Shown: positions 51,384 through 61,570 of the stretch, piece after piece
How positions within the stretch are numbered: the stretch's first letter is position 1
How the letters are laid out: every line of letters starts with the position of its first letter
Source of the DNA: an uncultured Bacteroidota bacterium
GTDB taxonomy: Bacteria > Bacteroidota > Bacteroidia > UKL13-3
Direction: 5' to 3'
Assembly (NCBI GenBank): GCA_903883965.1
Contig: CAISCU010000054.1
Coordinates: forward strand, 81,541 to 145,540
Length of the DNA: 64,000 nucleotides
The notes under the pieces: model-generated
What the model saw: the letters and a program-made list of their open reading frames with translations, nothing else
Database searches by the model: none
Told to the model about the DNA's origin: nothing
Translations under genes and position numbers: made by a program

Positions 51384-53723
51384 ATGAAAAATTCAAGTAA
51401 GTGTAATCCTTTTTTATGGCCATTGATGCTCTTTATTTGTTTCAATTCCAAACTGACAATTGCCCAAAGCAGACTCGATATTTTACACATCGATTTAAAA
51501 GGAAAAATTAGTCAACAAACTCAAGGCGAATACAATGGAACAGCCACCATCAAAGGGGTCGTTGTACAAAAACCTACAAATTCTATACAATTTGATTTAA
51601 TTGGGTTAAAAGTTTCCCAGGTCATTTCAAATGGAATAGATCAATTATATACCCAAAACGACAGCCAAGTTGTTGTAAATATCAATGAAAATAAACAAAT
51701 TGGTGATACCCTTATTTTGACTATCAGCTATGGGGGAAAACCGGTTCAAGATGCCAAATGGGGAGGCTTTTATTTCAATGGCAATTACAGTTACAATATG
51801 GGTGTAGCATTTGCCAGTTTGCCTCATAATTTTGGCAGGTGTTGGTTCCCTTGCAACGATAATTTCACAGATAAATCAACTTACTCGTTTGAAATAGAAG
51901 TAGATAAAGGATTTGCAGCTATTTGTAACGGTTTGTTAAAATCTGCCGATAACAACACCTGGAAATGGGAAATTCAACAAGTCATTCCAAGTTATTTGGT
52001 AAATGTGGCAGTAGGAAAATATGTTTTGCTAAATGACACTGTTGTAACAGCTAACAGGTCCATTCCTATTGTTTTGGCAGTTGAAGCCAAAGACAGTACC
52101 AACTTAAAAATTTCGTTTAGTAGACTCAAGTTAGCACTTCAGTGTTTTGAATCAAAATTTGGTCCTTACCTGTTTGATAGAATAGGTTTTGTGGGCGTAC
52201 CTTTTAACAGTGGCGCAATGGAACATGCCAGCAATATTTCTTACCCATTGTATGCAATAGATGGCAGTTTACAATACCAAACTTTAATGGCTCATGAATT
52301 TTCGCACCATTGGTTTGGAAATTTGGTAACCTGTTCAAATGCATCAGACATGTGGTTAAACGAGGGCTGGGCCAGTTATTGCGAAGCCTTATTTTTAGAG
52401 TGTGTCGAAGGAAAAGAGGCTTATTTAGCCGATATCAACGACAAAGTTTTTGAAGCCAACAGATGGGCCGCCTTGCGCGATCATGGATATAGAGCTATTG
52501 CCAATATGGACGAAAATTTCACCTATGGTACGCATGTGTATACCAAAGGCGCTTTAATGATTCACAACCTCAGGCTTTTGATGGGAGATGACGCGTTTTT
52601 CAATGGTATGAAAAGCTATTTAAACAAGTACCAATTTAAAAATGCAGGATCCTTCCAACTCAGAGACGAGCTGCAAAATTTTACGAGTAAAGACTTAACG
52701 GCATTTTTCCAGCATTGGATTTTTGAAGCTGGGCAAACGGCCATGCGGGTGAGCCAATTTCAGGTAACAGGGAAACAACTGAATTTGGCTGTAGAACAAT
52801 TGAACTTTTTACATCCTAAAACAGACAATGCCTTGCAATTAAACATTCGGTTGTATAGCAAATTGGGTTCAATCATTGATTTTCCAGTCAATTCAACACA
52901 AACCAATTACCAATTTGAATTACCCGACGCTTTTGAGCCAGCCTATTATGTACTCAATCATTCAAATGAACCGGCATTGGCAAAAACTTTTGAATTAAAA
53001 ACCCTCAAAGGAACTGGCATTCAAAACATAACTTCTACCCTATTTTCTTTGAACATTCAAAGCAATTCAGATTCAAGTATCTTGCTTTCTGAACATTATT
53101 TTGTAGGCACGAACCCCAACGATCACCCTATCAAAGGCATTGCGTTTTCACCTGAACGCTTTTGGAGAATAGACGGCTCATGGGCTTCAAATTTCAAAGC
53201 TTCTGCTTTCTTTAATTATGATGGCAGAAACGATTATACCAACCAACAAGGCGGCTTAGACCCTGAGCTATTTAAAATGGGTACTGAAACTGATTTGGTA
53301 TTGTTGTACCGTTCAAAACCCGATACCGCCTGGACCATAGAAACAGCTTTGGTACTGCAAACAGGTGCTTCTACCACCGATAAAATTGGCAGATTTTGGT
53401 TGAACCAACTCAAAAAAGGTGAATATGTATTGGGCATGAAAAACGCCAGTGCAGGCATTCAACAAAAGAAATTGGGACAACAGTTATTTCAATTGTTTCC
53501 CAATCCGAGCAACAAAGAATTGAACATTGTTTGTGAAAAAAACATGAAGGACTTGGCTGTTTCGGTTTATGATAAGCAAGGCAAATTACAATTTACCAAA
53601 TTGTTTGAGCAAGCTGGTAACCAATTTGTATTACCTATAGAACAACTACAAGCTGGAAACTATATCATCAGCATCAACGCTCAAAAACATTTCAATGCGA
53701 CATATCAGTTTGTGAAAGAATGA
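51384..53723 (+). CDS. M1 family aminopeptidase with T9SS C-terminal sorting domain
   Basis: GAMEHASNISYP, HExxH motif 'LMAHEFSHHWFGNLVTCSNASDMWLNEGWASYCEALF', C-terminal 'LFQLFPNPSNKELNIV'. Confidence 0.96.
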   Translation: MKNSSKCNPFLWPLMLFICFNSKLTIAQSRLDILHIDLKGKISQQTQGEYNGTATIKGVVVQKPTNSIQFDLIGLKVSQVISNGIDQLYTQNDSQVVVNINENKQIGDTLILTISYGGKPVQDAKWGGFYFNGNYSYNMGVAFASLPHNFGRCWFPCNDNFTDKSTYSFEIEVDKGFAAICNGLLKSADNNTWKWEIQQVIPSYLVNVAVGKYVLLNDTVVTANRSIPIVLAVEAKDSTNLKISFSRLKLALQCFESKFGPYLFDRIGFVGVPFNSGAMEHASNISYPLYAIDGSLQYQTLMAHEFSHHWFGNLVTCSNASDMWLNEGWASYCEALFLECVEGKEAYLADINDKVFEANRWAALRDHGYRAIANMDENFTYGTHVYTKGALMIHNLRLLMGDDAFFNGMKSYLNKYQFKNAGSFQLRDELQNFTSKDLTAFFQHWIFEAGQTAMRVSQFQVTGKQLNLAVEQLNFLHPKTDNALQLNIRLYSKLGSIIDFPVNSTQTNYQFELPDAFEPAYYVLNHSNEPALAKTFELKTLKGTGIQNITSTLFSLNIQSNSDSSILLSEHYFVGTNPNDHPIKGIAFSPERFWRIDGSWASNFKASAFFNYDGRNDYTNQQGGLDPELFKMGTETDLVLLYRSKPDTAWTIETALVLQTGASTTDKIGRFWLNQLKKGEYVLGMKNASAGIQQKKLGQQLFQLFPNPSNKELNIVCEKNMKDLAVSVYDKQGKLQFTKLFEQAGNQFVLPIEQLQAGNYIISINAQKHFNATYQFVKE

Positions 53724-53890
53724 GTGAATCTTTGGCTAAATAATTCAATGGCCTCTCTAAGCTATTAGCAGTGACTTTTTTGTATGGTAAACAAAAATAA
53801 TTAACTACCAATACAAGTGAATGTATCAAAATGAAATTAGAAGAGCGGAGTTCCCTGAAATATTTCTTCCTTAATTTTCGTGTCTTTTTT

Positions 53891-53898
53891 TACCTTTG
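53891..53898 (+). promoter_or_regulatory. Candidate -7 box TACCTTTG upstream of hbd
   Basis: TAnnTTTG, 17 nt before the ATG at 53916. Confidence 0.45.
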
Positions 53899-53915
53899 TT
53901 TTTCAATTTTAAAAC

Positions 53916-54806
53916 ATGAAAAACATTACTGTTATTGGTTCAGGTACCATGGGAAATGGAATCGCCCATGTGTTTGCACAAAATAATTACCAAGTAAATC
54001 TGATTGATGTCAATGAGGTTCAGTTGAAAAAAGCAATTGAAACCATTTCAAAAAACTTAGACCGTCAGGTAGCCAAAAGCGTGATTGATGAAAATGCAAA
54101 AAACGCTACACTAGCCAATATTCATACCTTTACTGATTTAAAATCAGCTTGTTCAAATGCCGACTTAGTCATTGAAGCAGCCAGTGAAAACATCAATATC
54201 AAACTGGATATTTTTAAACAAATTGATGAGTATGCACCTGCACATTGCATTTTGGCATCTAATACTTCTTCTATTTCAATTACTAAAATAGCCAGTGTTA
54301 CCAAACGCCCTGAGCAAGTAATAGGCATGCATTTTATGAACCCAGTTCCAGTAATGAAATTGGTAGAAATTATCAATGGGTTCAAAACTGCAAAATCAGT
54401 TTCTGAAACCATTTCTAAATTGTCTAAAGATATTGGTAAAATACCTGCAGAAGCCAATGATTATGCAGGTTTTATAGCCAACCGTATTTTAATGCCTATG
54501 ATCAACGAAGCCATTATTTGTTTACAAACTGGAGTTGGTACTGTTGAATCTATTGATACGGTTATGAAATTGGGTATGGCTCACCCAATGGGTCCATTGC
54601 AATTGGCCGATTTTATTGGATTAGATGTTTGCTTAGCCATTATGAATGTATTGTACACTGGCTTGGGTCAAGACAAATATGCACCTTCACCTTTATTGGT
54701 AAATATGGTTACCGCCGGAAACCTTGGCGTTAAAACTGGCGAAGGTTTTTATGTTCATACGCCTGGTAGCAAAGAATTGGTTGTAAGCAGCAGATTTCAA
54801 TCTTAA
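53916..54806 (+). CDS. hbd: 3-hydroxybutyryl-CoA dehydrogenase
   Basis: ITVIGSGTMGNGIAHVFAQ; ASNTSSISITKIA; IGMHFMNPVPVMKLVEII. Confidence 0.96.
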   Translation: MKNITVIGSGTMGNGIAHVFAQNNYQVNLIDVNEVQLKKAIETISKNLDRQVAKSVIDENAKNATLANIHTFTDLKSACSNADLVIEAASENINIKLDIFKQIDEYAPAHCILASNTSSISITKIASVTKRPEQVIGMHFMNPVPVMKLVEIINGFKTAKSVSETISKLSKDIGKIPAEANDYAGFIANRILMPMINEAIICLQTGVGTVESIDTVMKLGMAHPMGPLQLADFIGLDVCLAIMNVLYTGLGQDKYAPSPLLVNMVTAGNLGVKTGEGFYVHTPGSKELVVSSRFQS

Positions 54807-54820
54807 GTATAAAGTATACC

Positions 54821-54861
54821 AAACGAGAAGCCCCGCAGCTTTGCTGCGGGGCTTCTCGTTT
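54821..54861 (+). terminator. Terminator of hbd
   Basis: Perfect 19-bp stem AAACGAGAAGCCCCGCAGC-TTT-GCTGCGGGGCTTCTCGTTT. Confidence 0.9.
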
Positions 54862-54877
54862 ATAATTGAATGATAAA

Positions 54878-54910
54878 AATAAGGCGCGGGGCTTTGCCCC
54901 GCGCCTTATT
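54878..54910 (-). terminator. Terminator of the downstream minus-strand lipoprotein gene
   Basis: Perfect 15-bp stem AATAAGGCGCGGGGC-TTT-GCCCCGCGCCTTATT, T-rich tract on the minus strand. Confidence 0.9.
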
Positions 54911-54929
54911 CTTATTTCTAGATTAGGTA

Positions 54930-55712
54930 TTAATCACATTTGTAAGTGTACAAACTAATCAGATCATTTCCATTAGCTGTTTCTTTTTCTTGAGTTACTT
55001 TGTTATCAGCAATAGAATAAGTGTAAGAAGTAGTTCCAGCACTTGTAACTTTGGTTTTAACCAAGTTTTTAGAACCAACACCTGGCTCTTCAAGGTTAAA
55101 AATATTTTTGGCTTTACTTTTAGCTCTGTTATCTAATTTATCAGCATAATAGGTAAATTCAGTGATATCAACTGCAGCAGGATCAGCAGTATTGGTTGAT
55201 GTGGTTTTCACTAAATTACCACCTGAATACTCATAATTGGTTGTTAAAGTAATAATAGTTTGAGGGTCAAAAGTAAGCGTGATTGTAGTTGTTTTAGCAG
55301 TTCCATCAGCATTGTATGAATTTTGAACCACATAACCTTGTGTTGAATTACCAATGGTTACTCTGGTTGGATAGCCACTATTGTTTACATAAAAAGAACC
55401 ACCTGTTGTTGTTGTACCATTGCTTTTTACTTCAATAGTTCCAGTATTTGCATCAGTCCATGTAAGGTTGTAAGCCATTGTTTTTCCCATTGAATCATTC
55501 AATTGAGAAAGCATTCTTTTGTTGGCATCATAAGTAATAGTAGTTGATTCAGTAGTTGCTTGATCGGTAACTTTAGTTACCAAACAATTGTCTACTGTTG
55601 GTGTTGTTGTAGTTGAAGAACTTGTTGAATCTTTAGAACAGCTCATTTGTACAAACGCCCAGCTTGCAACAAATAACATTAAAACTATTTTTTTCATATT
55701 TTTTATTTTCAA
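54930..55712 (-). CDS. Putative lipoprotein with YD-repeat-like strands
   Basis: Lipobox-like 'VQMSCSKDS', S/T-rich linker, repeats 'TTITYDANKRMLSQLND', 'TNYEYSGGNLVKTT', 'TEFTYYADKLDNRAK'. Confidence 0.7.
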   Translation of the reverse strand: MKIKNMKKIVLMLFVASWAFVQMSCSKDSTSSSTTTTPTVDNCLVTKVTDQATTESTTITYDANKRMLSQLNDSMGKTMAYNLTWTDANTGTIEVKSNGTTTTGGSFYVNNSGYPTRVTIGNSTQGYVVQNSYNADGTAKTTTITLTFDPQTIITLTTNYEYSGGNLVKTTSTNTADPAAVDITEFTYYADKLDNRAKSKAKNIFNLEEPGVGSKNLVKTKVTSAGTTSYTYSIADNKVTQEKETANGNDLISLYTYKCD

Positions 55713-55807
55713 AACAAATATGTGATTTTTTTATTTAAAAAAGCAGGGTTTGAAATTCAGAACAACAGGATTTTCAAAATTTGTTAATAAATGGAAAATT
55801 ATAAGTC

Positions 55808-55815
55808 TAATTTTG
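55808..55815 (+). promoter_or_regulatory. Candidate -7 box TAATTTTG upstream of trxB
   Basis: TAnnTTTG upstream of the ATG at 55841; upstream TTTG present at longer than usual spacing. Confidence 0.35.
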
Positions 55816-55840
55816 CATTATAATTTTAAAGAAAAGTAGA

Positions 55841-56776
55841 ATGGAACATGTAGAATGCTTGATTATAGGAAGTGGCCCAGCAGGCTATACCGCAGCTATT
55901 TATGCAGCCCGTGCAGATATGAAACCAGTAATGTATGTTGGAATGCAACCAGGTGGTCAATTGACTATTACCACTGACGTTGAAAATTTCCCAGGTTTCC
56001 CTGATGGTGTGATGGGTCCTGAAATGATGGAATTGTTTAAAAAACAAGCCGAAAGATTTGGAACAGATATACGCTATGGCATGATCACCAAAGTAGACTT
56101 TTCTGGTAAAGCACCTTTTAAAATTCAAGTAGACGAACAAAAAGAAATGTTGGCCGATACAGTAATCATTGCAACAGGAGCCAGTGCAAAATGGTTAGGC
56201 ATTCCATCAGAAAACAAGCTCAATGGCCGTGGAGTATCTGCTTGTGCAGTATGTGATGGATTCTTTTTTAGAGGCAAAGATGTAGCCATAGTTGGTGCAG
56301 GTGATACTGCTTGTGAAGAAGCCAGTTACTTGGCTAAAATTTGCAGTAAAGTATATATGATTGTACGCAAATCAGAATTCAAAGCTTCAAAAGCCATGCA
56401 AAACAGGGTACTTTCAACTCCTAATATTGAAGTATTGTTCAATACAGAAACAGATGAAATTTTAGGTGAAGACAAAGTTTCAGGAGTAAGAATAAAGAAT
56501 AACCAAGATGGTAGCATGCGAGAAATAGACATACAAGGATTCTTTGTTGCCATTGGCCATCAACCTAATACCGTAGTATTTAGTCCATATATTGATATGG
56601 ATGAAACAGGTTATATCAAAACCATACCAGGAACATCTAAAACCAACATAGAAGGTGTATTTGCTTGTGGGGATGCGCAAGATAAAAACTACAGACAAGC
56701 AGTAACAGCAGCAGGAAGTGGCTGTATGGCTGCCTTAGATGCTGAAAGGTATTTAGCAGCTAAAGCAGATTGTTAA
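55841..56776 (+). CDS. trxB: Thioredoxin-disulfide reductase
   Basis: IGSGPAGYTAAIYAARA; redox motif CAVCDGFFFRGKDVAIVGAGDTA. Confidence 0.97.
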   Translation: MEHVECLIIGSGPAGYTAAIYAARADMKPVMYVGMQPGGQLTITTDVENFPGFPDGVMGPEMMELFKKQAERFGTDIRYGMITKVDFSGKAPFKIQVDEQKEMLADTVIIATGASAKWLGIPSENKLNGRGVSACAVCDGFFFRGKDVAIVGAGDTACEEASYLAKICSKVYMIVRKSEFKASKAMQNRVLSTPNIEVLFNTETDEILGEDKVSGVRIKNNQDGSMREIDIQGFFVAIGHQPNTVVFSPYIDMDETGYIKTIPGTSKTNIEGVFACGDAQDKNYRQAVTAAGSGCMAALDAERYLAAKADC

Positions 56777-56777
56777 A

Positions 56778-57122
56778 ATGAACTGGCAATTGCTTCGTAC
56801 CACAGATGAAATCAATCAATTGATAGAAAATTCATTTCATCAACCTGTTTTGATTTTCAAACACAGTACCCGTTGTAGCATCAGCAGCACTGTATTAAAT
56901 AGATTTGAGACCAAATGGAAAGCCAATCAAGAACTCAATTTTGAAGGCTATTTATTGGATTTGTTAAACTACAGAATGGTTTCTAATGAATTGGCTTCAA
57001 AATTTGAGGTGCAACACGAATCTCCACAGGTATTGGTACTTGTGAATGGCAAATGTGTCAATCACAAAAGCCATTATGAAATTGATTTAGAAGAAATGAT
57101 AGCTGAAATTAAGCCAATTTAG
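56778..57122 (+). CDS. ytxJ: YtxJ-family (DUF2847) monothiol redox protein
   Basis: 'VLIFKHSTRCSISSTVLNRFE' and 'ASKFEVQHESPQVLVLVNGKCV.. SHYEI'. Confidence 0.9.
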   Translation: MNWQLLRTTDEINQLIENSFHQPVLIFKHSTRCSISSTVLNRFETKWKANQELNFEGYLLDLLNYRMVSNELASKFEVQHESPQVLVLVNGKCVNHKSHYEIDLEEMIAEIKPI

Positions 57123-58503
57123 GTTCAACCAAAATTGTTTTTTCTCGCTCTACTTTTACTTGCCCAGCCAAAGCCGATTTAAATTTTCGGATATATTTCT
57201 TTTCTGTATACATAACCAAAACCATGCTACTCGACTTGGCTTTAGAAAAATAGGCTGCCAGTTGAGCCGCTCTATAAATAACCGGTTCGGGTATACTGGC
57301 TATACCTTTACGTTTAATAATTACATGGCTCCCACTCACTCCTGCTGCATGCAGCCATAGGTCTTCTTTGTGAGCATGTTGAAATGTAAGCACATCGTTA
57401 TTTTTAGAATTTCTACCAACCCATATTTGGTAGTCATCAAACATAAACTCTTTAAACAGTGATTCCTTTTGCTTGGGAACACTTTGCTTTTTAATTTCTT
57501 TAATAACAGTCGTAACTTCTGCTTGGGCCAATGCCCGCTCTAATTGAACTAACTCTTTGGTTGATTTTTCAATCAATAGATTGGCATTCTCCAATTCTAA
57601 TTTTCTGTTTTTTGATTTTCTGTAGTAAACAGCTGCGTTTTCAGCAGCATTTAGTTTGGTATTGAGTGCTATCTTTAAATCAGTATTTCTGTAAAAGTCA
57701 AATACTTGCACTTGATTGTCTCCCTTTTTTATCAAATGCATGTGAGACATAATTAAATGACCAATTTCATCCAATGGAATGGCTTGGTTTAAATGAGCAA
57801 TCTTGGTTTGGTTATTGTAAATGATTTTTTTACAACGATCAATTTTTGAATTGATGCTTTTTAACAACTGTGTTTTTGCTTCGTTGAATTGAAGTCTTTT
57901 CAGTTCAAAAATTGCAAACGAAGTATACGCCTCTAATATATCAACAGTGGTTAATTTCAATTTGGCCATTTCAGGCAATTGAATGTCCAAAAAATAGCAT
58001 TGATCCAGTTCAAATACCCTGTATAAAACAGTTTCAGCAATTGGTTTACATGGAAGCAAATGACCCATTTGTTGCAAATTAAAAAGCATATCCTGCTTGA
58101 TTTGAGGTCTAAATAAGACATCTAAATGCATTCCACGGAAATACAAAACATTCATTAAAGGCCCAAAACATTTGAATACCAATCGCTGATTGTTTTCAAA
58201 TTCCAATGTAAAAACACGTTCATTTTCAATGTACTGAACCCCTATTACATCCTTTCCTATGAGTGCTTGAAAAATCGGTTGAACACCAGACATCCGATCT
58301 GTTTCTTTGTCAAAAAACAAAAAAAACGCTGCTCTGTATACACAGTTCAGATGCAGGCTAAATGGTTCCCCATTTGCTTTAAAATTCAAATACAATTCTT
58401 GATTGGTATGTACAAATGCGTCTGTTAAAACAGCCTGTTCTAAAACAGCAGACAACGAGCTTGCAATGGTATGAACACACTGAATTGAATAGCGAAACTC
58501 CAT
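57109..58503 (-). CDS. NFACT domain protein (RqcH/FbpA-like)
   Basis: Coiled-coil middle; C-terminal NFACT-R 'FMFDDYQIWVGRNSKNNDVLTFQHAHKEDLWLHAAGVSGSHVIIKRKG'. Confidence 0.93.
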   Translation of the reverse strand: MEFRYSIQCVHTIASSLSAVLEQAVLTDAFVHTNQELYLNFKANGEPFSLHLNCVYRAAFFLFFDKETDRMSGVQPIFQALIGKDVIGVQYIENERVFTLEFENNQRLVFKCFGPLMNVLYFRGMHLDVLFRPQIKQDMLFNLQQMGHLLPCKPIAETVLYRVFELDQCYFLDIQLPEMAKLKLTTVDILEAYTSFAIFELKRLQFNEAKTQLLKSINSKIDRCKKIIYNNQTKIAHLNQAIPLDEIGHLIMSHMHLIKKGDNQVQVFDFYRNTDLKIALNTKLNAAENAAVYYRKSKNRKLELENANLLIEKSTKELVQLERALAQAEVTTVIKEIKKQSVPKQKESLFKEFMFDDYQIWVGRNSKNNDVLTFQHAHKEDLWLHAAGVSGSHVIIKRKGIASIPEPVIYRAAQLAAYFSKAKSSSMVLVMYTEKKYIRKFKSALAGQVKVEREKTILVEPKLA

Positions 58504-58504
58504 T

Positions 58505-59275
58505 TTACAAGCCGCTTAATTTCAAACCATCGTATGCCAAAAACATTCCATCTGGCAATGTTTTTTGTATGTCTTTGTGCTGTCCCAATTGGTGACTGAT
58601 ATGTGTAAAATAAGTACGCTTAGCTCCAATTTTTTGAGACATTTCAATGGCTTCGTTCAAGGTGAAATGAGAAATATGCTTCTCATGTCGCAATGCGTTT
58701 AACACAAGTACATCGAGGCCTTTGAGCTTTTCAATTTCTAGATCAGGAATTGAATTGGCATCAGTAATGTAGGCAAAGTTTCCGAACCTAAAACCCAAAA
58801 CAGGTAATAAATGGTGATACACTCTAATAGGTATAATTTCTATTCCTTGTACTTCAAATGCCTCCTGACCTATTTGATGAATGGTCATTTCGGGAACACC
58901 TGGGTATTTGGGTTCTTGAAATGCGTAATAAAATTCTTGTCTAATGGCTTGTTCAACCAGGGGTTCACAATACAAGTCAATCGACTTTTTCATGCTAAAG
59001 TTAAAGCCTCTGATATCGTCCAAACCAGATAGATGATCGCGGTGAGCATGTGTAATTAAAATAGCAGATAAATGTGACAATTGAGCCGAAAGCATTTGTT
59101 GCCTAAAATCAGGGCCTGTATCTATAACAATATTGATATCGCCCAACTGCACCAAAACACTTGAACGCAAGCGTTTGTCAAATTCATCAGTTGAAGAGCA
59201 AACAGCGCAATTGCATGCAATGATTGGAACACCTTGCGAAGTTCCTGTTCCCAGAAATGTAACTTGAATTCCCAT
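58505..59275 (-). CDS. MBL-fold metallohydrolase (PhnP-like)
   Basis: VTFLGTGTSQGVPIIACNCAVCSS; ITHAHRDHLSGLDDIRGFN; YFTHISHQLGQH. Confidence 0.95.
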   Translation of the reverse strand: MGIQVTFLGTGTSQGVPIIACNCAVCSSTDEFDKRLRSSVLVQLGDINIVIDTGPDFRQQMLSAQLSHLSAILITHAHRDHLSGLDDIRGFNFSMKKSIDLYCEPLVEQAIRQEFYYAFQEPKYPGVPEMTIHQIGQEAFEVQGIEIIPIRVYHHLLPVLGFRFGNFAYITDANSIPDLEIEKLKGLDVLVLNALRHEKHISHFTLNEAIEMSQKIGAKRTYFTHISHQLGQHKDIQKTLPDGMFLAYDGLKLSGL

Positions 59276-59438
59276 TTGACCTCAAACAAATAACATGATA
59301 TTTTATTTTTTTTCAAAGGTTTCTTTCTCAATGCCCAATTTTAGGAGTCTTAAAACAGAACTACCCACAACCTTTATGAGGATATCAAATCATTAAAAGA
59401 AGTACAAATCGATTTATTTTTTTATAAGTTGCAAGGGT

Positions 59439-60374
59439 ATGTACAATGCTGTTTTAACTACTGAACTCATCAAAACAAAAGCAAAGGCTTTGGGCTTTGA
59501 CGGTGTTGGAATTAGTAAAGCGGGTTTTTTAGAAAAAGAAGCAATTCAATTAGAAAACTGGCTCAATTCAAACAAACAGGGTCAATTGAACTATATGGAA
59601 AATTATTTTGAGCTTCGGGTTGATCCCACCAAATTGGTGCCTGGTGCCAAATCAGTCATTAGTTTGATGTACAACTATTACACGACAGAAACACCCAATC
59701 AACAAGAATTTAAAATTTCAAAATACGCTTATGGTAATGATTACCACGAAGTCATTAAAAACAAATTATTTACACTGGTAAATGAATTGAAAACAGAGAT
59801 TGGTCAATTCAACGCACGTGTTTTTGTAGACTCTGCACCTGTTTTAGAAAAAGCTTGGGCCGCTAAAAGTGGGCTGGGCTGGATTGGTAAAAACAGCAAT
59901 TTAATTTCCAAAAAGAGAGGCAGTTTTTTCTTTTTGGCTGAAATCATTCTTGACTTAGAATTAGAATCAGATACCCCTGTTAGCAACCATTGCGGCAATT
60001 GCACTGCATGTATAGATGCTTGTCCAACACAAGCAATTAGCCCATACCAAGTAGATGCAAGCAAATGTATCAGCTATTTCACCATTGAACTAAAAGACCA
60101 AATACCATCTGAAATGCAAGGCAAATGGGACAATTGGATTTTTGGCTGTGATGTTTGCATGGATGTATGCCCATGGAACCGATTTTCAATAGCTCATCAA
60201 GAACCATTGTTTGCCATGAATGAAATCATAAAAAATTATTCCTCTAAAGAATGGCTCGAACTCACAGAACCACTATTCAATGATAAATTCAAGCATTCAC
60301 CTATGCAAAGAGCTAAGTTTACAGGTTTAAAAAGGAATATTCAATTCATTAATAAGAACAATGAAAACAAGTAA
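59439..60374 (+). CDS. queG: Epoxyqueuosine reductase
   Basis: '[17 protein letters not shown]', '[30 protein letters not shown]', two 4Fe-4S motifs [15 protein letters not shown] and [11 protein letters not shown]. Confidence 0.97.
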   Translation: MYNAVLTTELIKTKAKALGFDGVGISKAGFLEKEAIQLENWLNSNKQGQLNYMENYFELRVDPTKLVPGAKSVISLMYNYYTTETPNQQEFKISKYAYGNDYHEVIKNKLFTLVNELKTEIGQFNARVFVDSAPVLEKAWAAKSGLGWIGKNSNLISKKRGSFFFLAEIILDLELESDTPVSNHCGNCTACIDACPTQAISPYQVDASKCISYFTIELKDQIPSEMQGKWDNWIFGCDVCMDVCPWNRFSIAHQEPLFAMNEIIKNYSSKEWLELTEPLFNDKFKHSPMQRAKFTGLKRNIQFINKNNENK

Positions 60375-61557
60375 ACTCATTATTGGTTTGTTGCTATTTT
60401 GCCACACCTTGAAAGCACAAAGTAATTTTGGCCTGTACATGAATTTGAATTTCCCAATGGTGAATCAAATTCCTGATATGGTAAGCAATAACAGCTATGC
60501 TTATGGGGCTTTTTTTCAACATCCTTTTAGTATTTACCATGCCAATAATTTTTTAAACCGATTGGATTATACCAGTGAATTGGGATTTAATTTTGTAGGA
60601 TTTAGAGACAAACAAACCGATTTGAGGTACAATAACTATTATATTGAATCTGCATTTCATATCAATTTCATTCCTGATAGAATGACCGATGCCTTGCGCT
60701 TATTTGTAGGTATCAGGCCTAGTTTTTTAATCTACCAAGACAATGAAACCTTTCAAATGGGCAACTACCAAACAGTTGACAAAGAAATCAGAAACCACTA
60801 CCAAACAGGGGATTTAGATTTAGGAATTACAGGCGGTATCAGTCTGTCTTTAGGTCAAGTTGCTCGATTCGAAACCAAATACACTTGGGGCACTACAGCT
60901 CAGCTGTCTCCAGGATTCATAAAAGGAAAACCCTCCTTGCTCGAATTTGGATTAAAATTAAGTGCGGTTAACTTGAGCAAGTTAGTTCAGTCTAAAGATG
61001 AGACTTTGAACAAGCAATTGAAAAATCTCAGCAATGCTACCTTATTGGTCATGCTCGAAACACCCAATTTAAAACTCATCGATAAGTTGAAATCAACCAA
61101 TAACGCAGCACAAATTGAGAACCTAAATGCCTATCAACAAGCAACCAATTTGGCTGTAAAAAATGCGTTTACCAAATATTATAACTTCAGTACCATTGCT
61201 TTTTTTTACGACTCAAACGCTTATTTAGTATCAAAAGGAAATATAGCCAAAGCTATTGCCAATTGTGAGTTTAACACCAATGCGACTTCACTAAACGATA
61301 CCGTATTTTACATTGCAGCCTTTTGTGAAGACTTCTCTCCCATTAGCCAAAAAATAGATTATGGTTTGTATTTTTATGATGCAAAATTCATACTACTGAA
61401 CAAACCATTTAATTTACCAGCAAACCATTTAGGGGTTTTTCCAAATGGAGACCCCTTGGCCTACTTTAAACGTTTGAGTGTGCTCAGAAATGCTGATGAT
61501 TTTAACCGAATTGTATTCAAAGCAAATGCCAGACTCTTGAGGGCTTTGAAAAAATAA
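60361..61557 (+). CDS. Hypothetical outer-membrane protein
   Basis: Signal peptide ([21 protein letters not shown]), beta-rich N-terminal half, distinct alpha-rich C-terminal half; overlaps queG by 14 nt. Confidence 0.6.
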   Translation: MKTSKLIIGLLLFCHTLKAQSNFGLYMNLNFPMVNQIPDMVSNNSYAYGAFFQHPFSIYHANNFLNRLDYTSELGFNFVGFRDKQTDLRYNNYYIESAFHINFIPDRMTDALRLFVGIRPSFLIYQDNETFQMGNYQTVDKEIRNHYQTGDLDLGITGGISLSLGQVARFETKYTWGTTAQLSPGFIKGKPSLLEFGLKLSAVNLSKLVQSKDETLNKQLKNLSNATLLVMLETPNLKLIDKLKSTNNAAQIENLNAYQQATNLAVKNAFTKYYNFSTIAFFYDSNAYLVSKGNIAKAIANCEFNTNATSLNDTVFYIAAFCEDFSPISQKIDYGLYFYDAKFILLNKPFNLPANHLGVFPNGDPLAYFKRLSVLRNADDFNRIVFKANARLLRALKK

Positions 61558-61570
61558 AGTGGAATCTTGC

